This document shows positions 1 through 13,998 of a DNA stretch of 64,000 nucleotides, piece after piece. The notes beneath the pieces were generated by a model. The model did not search any database. It was given only the letters and a program-made list of their open reading frames with translations, and was not told the origin of the DNA. Numbering within the stretch: the stretch's first letter is position 1; every line of letters starts with the position of its first letter. Source of the stretch: Dasyornis broadbenti (Eukaryota > Chordata > Aves > Passeriformes > Dasyornithidae). Location of the stretch: positions 1,316,899 to 1,380,898 of the forward strand of contig VZRN01005166.1 in the NCBI GenBank assembly GCA_013397935.1. Direction: 5' to 3'. A program made the translations under genes and the position numbers.

Positions 1-1227
1 GCATAGAAGCTGAAATAAGGAAAATGAATTTGAGGTTTTGGCAGATTGAAAGGTCTGTTGTTCTGCTGTGATATCTTTGCTAAAATAAGTATTGTAACTA
101 TGACATTCTTGCTACAGGGGTAATACATCAATCCTTCCATAAACCCATAGGATAATTAAAAACCTTCAGGACAGATATACTTCCCAGTACAGCTCCGGTT
201 TTTTAAATATTTGTGTATAATAAATGGTTATGGGTGAACTCTGAACAAAATACCTAATCAGTGTCACAACTCCATTTGTGCTATCTCAGACCAATCATCC
301 CAAAAGCGACATTCTCATTTTAACTATAGAAGACATTTCTCTAAGCTGCAGCAACTTGAATGCTTCTCATTCATCTTTGTACTCCTGATGAATTGAGTCT
401 AGACTACCAGTCGGGGGGTGCGGGAGAATCTGTCTCATGCAATTACCTGAATTTAAAAAGTGAGTGTAGACATTGGGACTAAACAGCAGGAAAAGGCTCT
501 TACTCAGACCATGCAATAAAGGACAATCACATTTATGATTTGAGTTTCTTGTCTCTTACTTCATGAGTCAGCTTTGCCATTACTATTGCCAGACAGACCA
601 GTGGAAATATTTTAAGTATACCTCATTTCTCTTTCACTTTATGCTGCATTGGATTCCCCCAAAAGAAGTATTCTTAATATGATCAGATACTAAATGGGGT
701 TTTGGGTTTTGTCCGTGCAAGTGGCATTAGAGCCAGCTGATTTTAACAAAAGTTTATAAGGGGCTTGACTCAAGTCCACAACATTAGTTCCTGCTAATGA
801 CGGATGTGGTTTTATTGTGAGCATTTAGATTTACCACATAATCATTGTTCCAGATCCAGACAGGCTCAATTTACAGACTCTATTTGTCCTTTAGAAAGCT
901 ACATTTACTTTGCTGAGCAAAAAGTCTGAATATTCAAAAGACATTTCTTTGCAGTGTGAATGAGGGTCTAATTTGTCAGGAAGGAGAGTGGCAGCCTGGG
1001 AGCCAAGGTCTGCAGAAATCTTGAGTCTAAATATTCTTTCAACCCTCTGATTTCCAGGACTGCTTTCAGGTACAGCCACAAATGGAAAATATTTTGCAAA
1101 GGGGTGTAAGGATAGTGAAAAAATCCTACCACGGTGTTCATGCTACTTTTATTAAGTAAAAGTTATCCTGCAAGGACTGGATTCTGCTCTAATACTTATT
1201 TTATATCATGAAGTGCTACGACTTCTG
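1..1227. other. Intergenic DNA, nothing recognised
   Basis: AT-rich single-copy-looking sequence. I see no ORF with family resemblance, no splice-bounded coding block and no clear repeat. Confidence 0.5.
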
Positions 1228-1910
1228 AGATCACAGAATCATTTGGGTTGGACAGGATATTAAAGATCATCTCTTTCCAAGCCCTCTGCCATGGGCAGGG
1301 ATACCTTCTACTAGACCAGGCTGCTCAAACCTCTGTCCAACCTGGCCTTGAACACTTTCAGGGATGGGGCAGCCAGACTTTCTCTGGGCAACCTGTTTCA
1401 GTGCTTCACCATCCTCACAGTAAATAATTTCTTCTTAATATCTAATGTAAATCTGTCCATTTAAATATATTCCCCCTTATCCTATCACTACAAGCCCTTG
1501 TAAAGTCCATCTCCAGCTTTTTTTTAGGCTTTCCAGGTACTGGAAAGTGCTCTAAAGTGTCCCAGAACCTACTCGTCTCTAGACTGAACAACCCAAACAC
1601 TCTCAACCTCTCTCCATAGGAGAAGTGCTCCAGTTCTTTGATCATCTTTGTGGCCTCCTTTGGACCCACTTCCACAGATCTATGTCCTCCTTATGTTGGT
1701 GATCCCAGAGCAGATGCAGCACTGCAGATGGGGTCTCACCAGAGCAGAGCAGAGGGGCAGAATTCCCTCCCTTGCCCTGCTGCCCACAATGGTGTTGTTG
1801 CAGCCCAAGACATAGTTGGCTTTCTGGGCTGCAAGGGCACATTTCTCTTCTTGACTTCTGCGATGATGCCCACAGCTTATGTCCTAACCCAAGTCCCTCT
1901 GCTTTAATAG
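1228..1910 (-). mobile_element. CR1 LINE fragment, about 680 bp, 5'-truncated
   Basis: On the + strand the block opens with a CR1 tail read backwards (cagaatcatttgggttgga) and continues through hallmark reverse-complement CR1 phrases: 'ccatgggcagggatacctt', 'ggccttgaacactttcaggg', 'ctgggcaacctgtttcagtg', 'ggagaagtgctccagttctt' and 'gggtctcaccagagcagagc'. It is therefore a minus-strand CR1 covering the 3' end of ORF2 and the 3' UTR. Many substitutions and no open pol frame show it is dead. The limit near 1,910 is approximate. Confidence 0.85.
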
Positions 1911-2424
1911 GAATGTTTCCACTATCTTCAATGGAGACATTACAGAAAGCACTGTAATAAGCAAAGCCGAGATTTCAAAGTCTGTATTTAATTTAGTGTC
2001 TTAATAACATTGCTTCGCTGTAGAAACTGAGGACAAAGATCTCAGTCTCTTAAATGAACTCTTCCCTTAGCATTTCTGTGCCAAATCAAAATAGTCCAGT
2101 TTAATCAATGAAATAAATGGAGTGGTTAAATACAAATAACTTATAGACATTCATCTTCTACAACTCAGAGAACTAGGAAAGCATATGGTGTTAAGTGCTC
2201 AGTGAATTCTTTGGCAGATATTCTGGAAGAATAGTAAAGCAGGAAAGGAGACAGCAAAACATGATATAAAACAAAGAAAGTACCACATATAAATGTTTAC
2301 TGCTGCACTTTATTTAGAGTGGACCAACTTTAAAACCATTTGGCATCAATTTCATTTGAAAGCTTTGAGCACTTATTGGGTTTTTTAATGCGGTTAAGTA
2401 ACTATATTGGAATAAATTCTTTAC
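1911..2424. other. Intergenic DNA between two CR1 fragments
   Basis: AT-rich, no recognisable gene or repeat. Confidence 0.45.
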
Positions 2425-2621
2425 TGTGGGGGTGGTTAGACACTGGACCAGGTTGCCCAGGTAGATTGTCAATATTCCAACTCTGGCAGTGTTCAAAACT
2501 AGGCTGGACAAGGCCTTCAGCAACCTGTTCTAGTGGAAATAGTCCCTGCCCATATCAGGGGAGGCTGGGACTAGATTATCTTTCAGGTCCATTCCAACAC
2601 CTTAACATTTTATGATTCTAT
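2425..2621 (+). mobile_element. CR1 LINE 3'-end fragment
   Basis: Plus-oriented CR1 3' UTR. Phrases such as 'ctggaccaggttgcccagg', 'gtgttcaaaactaggctgga', 'cctgcccatatcaggggagg' and 'ccattccaacaccttaacat' lead into a terminal 'tttatgattcta', the typical CR1 tail. It is diverged and about 200 bp long. It lies opposite in orientation to the neighbouring 1,228-1,910 copy. Confidence 0.8.
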
Positions 2622-3613
2622 CACACAAGTCCCTAAGGGAGCTTAATAATAGCAATATCTGAGACATTAAAGCCATTTTATTGTCTATGTGCTCTAATGT
2701 CTTTCCGTTGGCCTGAAACCACACGTGTCTCAGCAGCTCAATCACATCAACTTTGAACAGCTTCTGTAAGCTGCTGCAGGCACCTTGGCTGCCCAACAAG
2801 ACGTTACCACCAAAATAATTTGCTCCTGAGGCACTACAGCAGCTCATTGCACATGAGCTTAACTAAGAGTGCTAAAGCCTACTACTATGTTAGACTAAAC
2901 ACTTGCAGGCTGAGAGTAAATGGCACTGGCTGTGCTGATACTCAGGCAGATTGCACATTGTGCATGATGGTACAGCAGATTGATGTTGAATATTGCACAC
3001 CAAGTGCTGGCAGCTTTCTAAAGCCCTGCACAGTGGGAATTAGGTATGGAAAGCAAAGTTGGGGTGGTTGATTCCTTCTCCCACATTCTTTGAATCTGCA
3101 GAAGCTATCTCTGAGGGTCACCACAGCCAGAACAGAATGTTGTCCCACAATATAGGAAAGCCCCTTTTCTACATTCATTAGGAAAGACATGTTGCATTTA
3201 AGTGGCTAGAGGTACCTACATTCCTAGATCACTTGGGATGCAAATAATGTTCTTACGTGCATTTTGGAGACATCCCATTCATGGGAAAATCCGATAAAAC
3301 TCTGTAATATGCTGTAAAATGCTTCACAGAAACCACTATCAGCTCTCAAAGGAGTGTTTGCCATCAGTCCCACCTCAGCCACAGCAGCTCCCATAAGGAG
3401 TTTGGTGTAACTGTAAGGGTGGCCAGGGAAAGGCCTGGCAGCCTACAAGTGCTGCCAGAGGGATTCTACCAAGTTTTCATGCAAGGATGGGGGAAAAGTA
3501 GTTCTATCGTTTCTCCATTTGCACAGCTGTGCAGGGATTGGAACATCTGGCTTCATGTCTTGGAGCAAACTTCTTGCCCTCACGTTTGCCTTGAACAGAA
3601 ACCATTTACTTAA

Positions 3614-3634
3614 AAAACAAACAAACAAACAAAA
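3614..3634. repeat. (CAAA)n simple repeat
   Basis: A short run of repeated CAAA units within 'aaaacaaacaaacaaacaaa'. Confidence 0.8.
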
Positions 3635-4512
3635 CGCCTGGTCTTCTGATTCCATTTATCTGTGAAGACAGAGGAGACCTATACACTGTGTGGTTTACCA
3701 GCTTCATGTATCATCCTACCACATGGCTGGCTCTAAAGCCTACTCAGAAACAGAAGTGGAAAAAACCAGACAGGTATAAGATATCTCTAAATAAGACTTT
3801 CTGAAGCAGGGAACAGCAACCCATTCCAACCATTGGCTAGAAAGATACTATTTTCAGCTGCCGGCTATAATTAAACAACTCATCTTCCTAAGGCAGAAGA
3901 TCACAAGCTTCCTCCACAGAAAAAGGTTTTGGTTTTTAATTAAGTTGCCAAGGAATTGCTCTCACAGCCAAGCCTGTGAGACCTTGAGCTTGTGGGGTTG
4001 GTCTGAGACTGTCAGATACGTCCACATTTAATGAGAAAAACTGTATAGTTTAATGAAGACTTAAATGAGCAACCTTTTAGGCATTTAACCTCTTTTCCTG
4101 CTATGTATCTTTGGACAAATAAGTAGCAGCTATTTGAGTAAAAATGCTTGGAACTTTCATGGTCTGCTGTGAGTCACTCTCAAAGGGCATTTTCTCAACA
4201 ATAAGAAGCAAACCAGGACTGTAGGCGAGAGGCAGGACCCCAAGGTGGCCAGAGGGGTCTGGGAGGAAAGAGAGAGGGGATTGCAGTCTGGGAGGAACAA
4301 GAGTGGAGGTCCATCCATGGGAAGGGCCTCTCTACACCACCAGTTCTGCTGGGACCAGCTCTCCACTCTAACATGCGCCACCACCTAGGGCAGCCATTTT
4401 GCATCTCCCTGCCACCTCCTCTCTCCAGGGATTTGGGAGTCCATGGACAACTCTGGGCAAGCTATTACATAAAGGACAGCCATACCCCACAATGTTGCAG
4501 GGAGAGCAAAGG

Positions 4513-4532
4513 TAGAGACAGAGACAGAGACA
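4513..4532. repeat. (GAGACA)n short tandem repeat
   Basis: Three consecutive copies of the hexamer gagaca inside a purine-rich stretch. Confidence 0.7.
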
Positions 4533-5636
4533 AACACCACTGCACAAACCCAGTGTCATGGGTGTCTGGTGATATAATGTTATTTTTTCCCTCTCTCCCC
4601 AGTTCTACTCTTCATTATTTACTTTGATTTTATTGTTTGGATCTCTAATTGCACTATTTTCTAAAGCATTTGTCTAATAGTCAGTGAGCTAAACAAAGAT
4701 ATGTTACGTGGCATAGCACTGCTGCCTTGAGCAGAATTTTAAAAAGACGAACTCTCTTATGCCCCAACAATTCTTCCTTTTCCAGCAGTGTTTAAAGTAT
4801 GTAATTATGTGCCAGATAATGACTTACCTTATTTGACATTTGAGAAATGCCAGGGTTATGTTTCCTTGAGTGCTCCCACAAGAAAGGCAGCATTTCTATG
4901 AGACCAATATGCTGAAATGCAACTCAGCACTGCTCTGGCTGAGGAGGGCTGCTGAGATCACCCCCAAATGCTGCTCAAAATCCTCATGCATGGCATGGAG
5001 GGTTGAGGGAAGATTAGAAGCATGTTTTAGAGTTGTGTAAGCTGTGCTTGGTGAAGGTCAGAGAAGACCAACTTACCTACCCAAAGACTAGGTTTGCACA
5101 AGGTATGGAGAACATAACTAAATGGAACTATGACATTTATGTCTGTAATTGCCAATTTCTTTTTTTTTCCTAAGAGCAGACAATATACTGCAGTTCCAGC
5201 AGGGACATAAATGCCTCCCCTTATTATTTCCAAGAATTTCTTTATTTTCCTAAGGAAGAAAACATCATTTCATCAAATACATGCTGACTTGTGACCCCCA
5301 AATCAGTATTTACTCTTTACTGACAATGCAGTCATATCCTCTGCTTAACTTGATATCCACTTTTCTGCCTAACTCCTCCCATATCCCTTTCAGTCCCCAA
5401 CATCGTAGAGCTGCTACAGCTCCAATAGCAATGGCAAATAAGGTTGCCAAAAGTGGTGACAGCAGTAAATGCATCCAACAATCTCTAAAAGTAATACAGG
5501 AAAAGCAGGGCTTTCTAATTGTCCTTATCTTAGCAACCCCGAGACATCCATTGGGTCTGCCTAGGGAAATCTTGTGACTGGGAAAATTCAAAACTTGTAC
5601 TTTACAGGTAAGACATAATTTGGAGGTTTTGTGTGA

Positions 5637-5695
5637 TTTTTTTTCTTTTTTTTTTCTTTTTTCTTTTTTTTTTTCTTCTTTTTTTTTTTTTTTAT
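5637..5695. repeat. T-rich low-complexity tract
   Basis: About 60 bases of nearly pure T interrupted by single C residues. It may be the poly(A) tail of a degraded retroposed sequence read on the other strand, but no parent element is visible. Confidence 0.85.
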
Positions 5696-8600
5696 TAGGA
5701 AGCTGAAACTTAAGAGAAAACACTTGTATCTCTCCATTTGTCTTGGGTTATGTGTTATCCCCATGAATATAGGTTTCTTTCCATGGCAGCAACATTAACT
5801 GCCAGGAAAAAATTGTGCAGAAAGAAAAGGTATTTATTTTCCTATAAACCTTTTACACTCAACTGTCTCCCCCTTGGCACTCCACTGGGAAATGGGACAG
5901 CTTGCGTTATTTAATAACCCCTGAGAGGTCTGTGCATTCCTTTGAAGCTGTGTATTCCTAATACTTTCTAAATAAAACACCAAACAAACTCATCATATAA
6001 AGTGCATCCAGTCACCACCTGAATTTTAATGCTCCATTTCTGAAGTCTCTTTTGTGCCCCAAAGATTTTTAAATGTATGTTCGTATTGTGTGTCTAGAAA
6101 AAGACATGACTCACTGACAACTAAAACCACTTTAGCAGCCATTTGCTCCAGATACAGAAAGCTTGTGCAAAGCTTGCTGAGCATTGCTCTGTGCCTACAA
6201 ATGGTATAAAGCCAGGGAATTAGTGGAATTCCCTTACCTACAACTTATTTAGAGAGATGCAAAGTTAATCAAATTTAAATATTCAAACATGAGAGAACTG
6301 CCTGGGTCAGATGTTCCTGTCATCCAGCAAATTGTCTCGAGAAAGGAGAGCGTGGACAGGATTTAGGTGTGTATACATTTGCTATTCGCACAGACTCTGT
6401 CAGGCAGGTGTTTATGGACTGCCTGAGCCAGAGGCAACATCCAGACAACTACGTGTAACAGTTTCTGATGGACCTGGCCTCTAATAACAGGTATAATCCC
6501 TTTCTGAACCCATTTTCACCTGCTGTGACCATGATGACCTGCAGCAATGAGTTCCACAACTCTGACTGTGCTGTAGGAAGGCACCTCTGTGCAAGACACC
6601 TGACAAAGTCACAGAAGTGACCACTATTTTTTGTAACATACCTCTCACCTGCCTTCCATCACAGCTTTCTGTTCTCTCCTTCTGCTTTACCTTCGAGGTT
6701 AAGGGAATATTTGACTCCATTGGGTAGCACTGGGTGCAGCCAGTATTGGAATTGTGGAGACTGATTTCTACAGCACATAAAAGATTACGTTTTGTTTTCA
6801 GTTTTTCTTTTTCTTAGTAATTTCTAAAGTTCCTTTTACCTTTGAACTTGAATATCAGCTCTTCCCTGAATGCTGGTAGCTAACTCATGTGTTTGGGTTT
6901 AGCTGGGGCCATTTCCTGCCTTGTGCATTACTTGCAGTCACTGATAGAATTTCACCAGTCATTTTCTTACCAGGTCAGCCAGTATCATGAAATTCTCACT
7001 GCAGGATGAACTCTAGACACAAAATCAAAAATTTAAATTGAAAACAAACCAACTCCATCTGATGAAGGGTGAAATTGAGAAAAAAATAGTAGGATGAAAG
7101 CACACTGCTTTACAGCACCTCATCTCTAAAGAAGCTGCTTTTCAGCTGTCTGCTTAGTAGCACAACTTGCAAATCCCTTTATCTTAGCAGAGATGAAATT
7201 TCCAACCCTGCAAAGGATCAATGGTCAAATACTTCCCAGGCTCTTAACAGCAATCTTAAGAGAGACTTAGGTAGTGCTTAAATTTTGTATTGTCAAGACA
7301 GAGAGCATTCAGTAAGTCCATATTTGCTCAAGAAGCTAGAGACTTCTGAAGGGAACTTCTCCTGTATCCAAGAAGGAGGGCACCAGCTCCACGGAGGCTC
7401 TGGCTGACACCACAAAGAGTTGTTTGAGGTTGCTGTAAGTGACGTCCATACCTGCAACCTGGGAAATGGCTCATGGAGGGACATCCTGCCAAGGATAGAC
7501 TGCAGGAGCCCTAGGAGCTGAGCAAAAACCCTGTGCTTTCAAGGAAGTGAAATAAATACAAAAGAGTTTTCATTTTTGAGCTACCCTAGGAAGAATAACA
7601 GCCAGATGAATTTTGGTTTGCGTGTTAGTTAATTATCTTAAAAATTGACACCAGAAGATATAATGCTATGCATTGCAGAAGCAGAAAGGAAAACCAGAAA
7701 ATGTTTCTGTGAGCAACCATAAATCCCAGGAACTACAAGCTCTGGCAGCTGTTATAGCACTATATTTTTAAGATGGCTTTAGAAAGTAGAGGCTCTACAT
7801 GTGGAAGTCAGGTTCTATTTAATTATTAAAGTCTCTGTGGAGTAATAAGAAAACAGATCGATCAACCAGATATTTACCAGTGCGCAGGCACTGGAACAAA
7901 AAACATACTCAATAAAATATATTTAACCCTCTGTATGCATGTGCGTATTTTATATGTATGCTCACATGCTGTAGCAAGCCCATAAGAGTGCACCTTCACA
8001 GCCTATAAAGATAGCATTTCATTTTCCAGCTTATGCTGGCAATGGACTTTCCTGTCATTAGTGTTCGGTGCTTGGGCACTTCTGGGCAAGGAAATTAATA
8101 GTGAACAGGTCATAGCTCATACCCAGGCATGTAAATAAACTTTATAATTTTCATATGTGTTTCTTACAGAGAAACGTACCCAGTTTGACCAACAGGAATT
8201 TAAATTTAACTATATTTGTATCTTGATGATCACAGGTATTTATTTTTCTTTGTAGTATGCAAAAGTCCTAAGAATATTAATAAGACCTCAGAATAATATT
8301 TGTTATTTGATCTATATTGCAGCTTTAGAAGCCAATTTTGTGCACATACTTAAATATAAAGAGACTAAAACTTATTTGCTTATTTGCTTAAAACTTACAT
8401 TTGCTTAATATACAGGATTCCACTTGCAGAAGTGTTCATCCATATTCTATGGGTTTGTGTTTTATTTTCTGAGGTTGACAATGAAGAAGCAGGTCTTATT
8501 TTGGTCAGAAGTGAAGTGCTGTAATGTACATCTTTCTCTTTTTCCACAATACTTGGTTCCTCTGAACTTAAGCATTCTGAAGTTTTTAATCCCATTATGA

Positions 8601-10299
8601 TTAATTATATAACTGTAATTCCAAATAACATTATATAAATACTTATATGGAAAAGCAAAATGGCTGCTTTTGTTCAGAATTCAATTTGGATTCTTTCCAG
8701 TAAAAAAATTGAAAATTTTCAGTTTTCATTAACTTTTCCCTTTTTTTAGCTATTAGTCTTTTCAGCCTTTTTAATCAAAAAACTCCAGTTCAGAACATTT
8801 TAGCTAATTTCATTAAATCTTTTAATGTACATCTCCTTTGACTAGATCTAAATAAATTGCTGAACTAACAAAAAGACCAGATATCTAAGGAAATTGTTTC
8901 CTTGAATTTAATTAGACATACAGGCTTCCTATGGACATCCTCCTCTCCACAAAGTACTTTCTGTAGTGACTTCACTTCCATGTATTAAATGACCAGATTA
9001 TACAGGATACTCAAAGCACACAATAATAGAGTCACAGTCTTAATGACTGGAAAGTAATTGGGCAGCCGTTATTCCAGATGCTTGTATAGAAATACATATT
9101 AAAAGAAATCCAGATAAGTAATATTTAGCAATATTTCCTCTTATTTATACCCAGAACTTGTTGCACCAGCTCAACAGCAATAAACCTTTGCAAATTACCT
9201 ATGTCTCCTCCATGCTGCTGTAGCAGAGGACCACAGAGCAGAGCAGCGTGGTGGCACATGTGTTCCCCCTTGTGCAGAGCAGCACGGAGCAACACCCTGT
9301 GTATCAGCATGGTGTGAAATGCACACAGTTGGCACTGGTACATCAGGCTGTGACTCGTGGCCTTTGGAGGTGGACAAGCACCCTGTTCAGCTTCTCCTTC
9401 TCTGGGGACACCAAGCGCTGCAGGAGGAGTGGTGCAAACAGTGGGAAGGGCTGCAGCTACACCCACAGTTCTGCCTGTGAACACAGGCAGCAAATGCAGC
9501 TGGAGCACAGGCAGGCAGGGATGCAACAGTGACCAGACTTCAGAGATATGGTTACGAAGAGGTTTTTAAAAGCAGAATTCCTCAAAACCCGAAAAAAGCC
9601 CAGAATGGGAATGAGTCTTGTAAGAGGCATGGGCCAGTTCTTTCCCCCGCTGTCCACTGTGATGAAGAGCTGGTGAGGAACAGCTGCCCTCTGCAACCCT
9701 GAGCTGAGGATGAGGGACTTTGTGTCTGCATAAATAAATTAAACAATGCTGGAGACCAATCCCTGGCAATTTAAACAACTGGAATGGCATTGTAATGTTC
9801 CCAGTGTCAAACTGAATCATGAGACTTGTTAACAATTTAACTGCACAGATGACTAGGCTGCAGTGCTTGTATCTGTGCCATAGCATTTTTTTATTTACTA
9901 GAAGGAACACAGCCCTCACATAACCCTCTACAGATATTCTTCCCTGGGCACTAGTGCATGGGAGTTTTGCAGTTCTAAAATCCATTTTGTTCTTGGTTTG
10001 GGAACAGTCTCTGGTGTTTTCTGTAGTCATACCTACCTGGTTTTCCACAAATTTCTGCAGACATTCAAACCCAAGGTGCTGGCACATGTGCTCAGTCTCT
10101 TGAAAAAGAACCCCACAACAAGTTACAATCCCCTCTGCACAGCAGGGCCTATCATTACCTTGCTAATCAAAGCAAGTACTGTCAAAGGACCTGTGGAAAG
10201 GAAACTTGCATGTATACGTCAAGCTTGCTCCAATTTAAAAATTTGCTTGTTGCCTAATTCATTAAACAGTAGGAAGTAGAAATGAAATGTTAAATTTAG

Positions 10300-10520
10300 C
10301 AGAGATGCTACTACTAATTATTAACCACAGTGTCTCATTAAGCACTTGCCTATCATTCTAATGTACAGTATGAACAAAAGAGGATAAAATATAATCTACT
10401 AATCAAATTGAAACCTAATGATATCCAATTGAACAAACATGTAGTCATTTCCTCAAAATATCAATTGGTGGCTTTATCTTGCTATTGCTAATTAACTGGG
10501 GCCTCATTGTTTGGAAATAG
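10300..10520. promoter_or_regulatory. Candidate conserved non-coding element (by composition only)
   Basis: The block is dense in homeodomain-type TAATTA cores ('ctaattattaacc', 'gctaattaactgg'), has a SOX-like 'cattgtt' and a perfect 8-bp inverted repeat CCAATTGA (10,425-10,432) / TCAATTGG (10,461-10,468). It has no coding potential and no repeat signature. This texture is common in developmental enhancers, but conservation cannot be seen from one sequence, so the call is weak. Confidence 0.2.
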
Positions 10521-13500
10521 CACAGATTTTTTCCATGTCACATTTGTTACTGTCACAAATAAGGACAGAAGTGTACTTCACACTTGAACAAAAAGCACTG
10601 CCACAGGATGTAGCCTTGTTTGCTATCTTTGTACTGCTTTATTTGATAACGGACAATTATCTTTACAGGACAAAATCTCCCCATGTGACTCAGGTTTGAC
10701 TCTTCTAATAATCAAAGGAGATGCTTTATGTAGATGATTTACCGTAGATGATTACATGATTTACTGCTCTGTTTGCTGGGTTCCAAAGAAAAACTGTGCA
10801 ACTCTTATCTGCCATACTCATCAAATATGAAAGGCAGATCAATATCCAATTGCTCTGTCCTGGTAGCAAGTTAGTCATTTAGAAATCACCTATTCACAGT
10901 TGTGTGGAGGCCAGTGTTTCTCCCTGCGCGTGATGAAATTGCTAAGGTAAATGCTGTTTGTGTGGAACTCAGGATAATAGCTGAAAGCAATGTTTGTAGT
11001 TGTCACTCTTCCCAAAAAAATGCAGATTATAATGGCACATTCTTTTTCTGTGAGACTGGAATCAAGTTGAATTCAATGGATAAATTTTTTTTCAGTGGCT
11101 TTTTCAGCTTTTCTATCTAGCTTTGTGAATCTGGAGTGGGTACTGGGGAAAAGATAAACTTTGTGATCTCTGTGAGATCTTGCTGTTGCCTTGGCCTAAC
11201 TCAAAGGATTCCTTGGAAACCATATTCAAATCCGAGCTTGCATCTAAAAATACACAAATGGCAATTGCTTTCCTCTCAAATCCATTCCTGTTTCCTACTA
11301 TTTAGGAAATTAATTACAGATTATCCCAGTTGTGACAAACTGTGCCAGAGTAAAAGCAGTAGGATTTAAATTATATGGATGTTGGAAAGTTAGTTGCCTA
11401 CATGTCAACTGCTCAGCCATGGTCACTTTACAATGAAAAGGCAACTGCAAGGGGCAATTCATTTGACCCATCTCAGCCTGAGTGAAAATGCCTTCTGGAA
11501 AAGGCTGGCTTTATGCACTGACTACAAGAGTGTCTCTGGTAATTACCTTTGTCTTAGCCACCTTTTAGACAGATTGTTAAGTAGAGATGTACGCCACCTT
11601 ATGTGCCACCTTACATCTACCATGCATGACATAAAGATAATATTAAATATTGATACGGTTTTCAATATGTAAGAATTCTGGGTTTCAAGTCTGCATAATT
11701 ATTTCTAGGCAGTGTCCTTGATTAATATTTTTGTCCTTTGATAGGAATGGATGCTCCTTGATTCTCCTTTACTTTTCAGCATCAATATTTGAATCTGGGT
11801 TTCATGGTGTTTTGGGGGGGTTTAACAGATAGCTTTAAAAAGCTCCTATCCTGCATTGCTTTTTTTGCAGTTGTGAGCACACAGCAATTCAACACTCCCT
11901 ACAGTTAAGGGTTATAATTTTTCTTTGCTCCAGAAGTTCATTTTAAGACAGAACCGAAATGGCTAAAAGAGCACTTGAAGATGGTCTCTTCTGAAAGAGT
12001 TTGTTAATTAACCTTCTGCTTTCCTGCGTTTGCTAAAACTTGCATTACTCCTTTTGCTAATTCCTCATCTCTTAACCTGCCATTTAACTTTGTGCCCTTG
12101 GCCTTCAGAACCAAACCTTCCTATTTCTTGATCTTGCAAATAGGTCAAGGGGTTGGTTCTTTAGTTCTTGCTATCAACCTCCCAGACTTGGCTACAAGGA
12201 AGATTTTGAAAGCTTCTGTGAACTGCCAGCATTTTCCCTGGTTACTGCCCCTCTCCTTTATTATCAGAAGATTTCAAAATTTGTTACTATTGCAACACCT
12301 TAATTTCTGTTAGATTTTGTGACTGTCTAATCAGCATTAGCAATTTAGTACAAAGCTGTCCAATAGGTAACATTCATCTTGTTAGGACATTTAAAGCACT
12401 AAAAATGAAAGAACTTGTCTTCAATTACCTATTACAGAAAGATTTGCTGTGAATGTTGCATTCCCAAATTAAGCTATTCTTACTCCTTTCCTCAAACAAC
12501 GAAGGCTGTTCTAGTCTTCCAGTCCGTTTCAATGTTTTAATATTTTCCCGCAACATGCTGCAAAACACTGCAACCCAGTACCCATCAGAATCTTTACTGC
12601 AGCTTTTGTCCCCCGTCTCCCTCTGCCTAGCACTCAGATTTGCATCCCTTGTTGCCTGCTGCCTTCATCTGGCCTAATTTAAGCTGTAACCACTCTCATC
12701 ACTGCTGATCTCATCACAGCCTGATCATGTTAGTTTGCAATTGACTTTACCATGCTGCCCAATGCCTTGGAAAGTAGCTTATTGTCTCCAAAGTCCAAGA
12801 CAGTGGGATACTGGATTTCATTTTTCACAAAAGACTATCACAGCTATAATTACTTTGGAATAACACTGTTCAGTTCCAGATTAACCACATTTGTGAGTAG
12901 CAGTGTTCATGTATTTGGTCTGGAAAACACAATAATAAAAGATGTCAATGATAAGAAAACTGGATAGTTGGATTATAGGAACAAACCTAGGTATTAAAAA
13001 GCGGGATATTTACCTTTTGAACTGAGCAGGAATGTCTTCATGGCTGTCAGTGCCTCTCTGCAGTAGGAACAAGATTCCAGCTCCACTTACGCCATGGCCC
13101 TGTCTTTCTCCTTGGCCTCAGAGGCCCTGCTTACAGTTGAACACTATGGCCACAGGGTACGTGCACATACAGGGAGGAATTTGTCTAGACTAATGCAGGT
13201 GGTCCTCCATCTGAATCAGTCGCTTGTGCTGCCATTGTCCATGGCATGTAGAAGTTTTGGGCTGTGATTTATTTAGATGTCTGCATTAAGAAGACGTGAA
13301 TCATATCTTAAAAAGCCTGTCTCACCACAGAGCTGAGAGTGACAGTGATTTAAATGTATATAGATACACACACCTAGGAAAAACATCCATACTAATATTG
13401 TAAACAGTATCAGGGCCAGGTGGCAGGAGCAGGCTAGATAAATGCTCTCTCCACCTCTAAGAAAGGATGGTAATGTGTGACCTGCCCATGGGAAAAAGCC

Positions 13501-13965
13501 CTAGCCTGGGATCCCTCTGCAGTTCTTCTCATGAGGACCTTGAGGGAGTGCTAGTTGAATGACACCAAAGCTACGTCCACAACTTTCCTAGTAAGTTAAC
13601 AGCGTGGACAATCAATTTCCCAGTCCTTGGTCCATTGCCTGGGACTCTTGATTTAAATATTCCCAGAGTGTCATAGCTACTTTTTAACAGAATAGTGATA
13701 CTAAGTCTCTCTCTCAGCTTTAGGTGCTTAAACAGACTAGGTCCAGGAAATTTTGGTAAATGTATTATTTCTCTCTTTTCTCAGGACATCTGGGAATTTT
13801 CAGAATCAACACCTTCTCACAGACTGTATTGCTTTGTTGAACTGCTTTACTGTTAGACAAATCACAGTTTAGCATCACATGCCATCACCTGGTAACTTAA
13901 AGGACTGCATGCATCTCCATCTGTTATTAAAGATTTACTTATGCCTGGAGGGAATGAGGTGCCCA

Positions 13966-13966
13966 A

Positions 13967-13993
<27 letters not shown>
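13966..13993. repeat. (CA)n microsatellite
   Basis: Uninterrupted CA dinucleotide run of about 14 units followed by a degenerate 'gacacagg'. It is likely length-polymorphic. Confidence 0.95.

Positions 13994-13998
<5 letters not shown>

Larger units (their letters stand above)
2622..13960. other. Intergenic desert, no supportable gene
   Basis: About 11 kb without a gene I can support. Open frames here are short, in several frames at once, and lack known domains. Local features are a (CAAA)n tract near 3,614, a (GAGACA)n tract near 4,514, a T-rich tract at 5,637-5,695, a mildly GC-rich patch at 9,190-9,540 and a homeobox-site-rich block near 10,300-10,520. The segment 6,480-6,720 has the texture of an old degraded interspersed repeat, but I cannot name it. 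Confidence 0.45.

Noticed and set aside
9125..10087. Minus-strand open frames of 133 and 173 codons in a GC-richer patch
   Set aside because: No family resemblance, overlapping open frames on the other strand, and no splice or promoter context. An AATAAA near 9,733 is not enough to call a gene.
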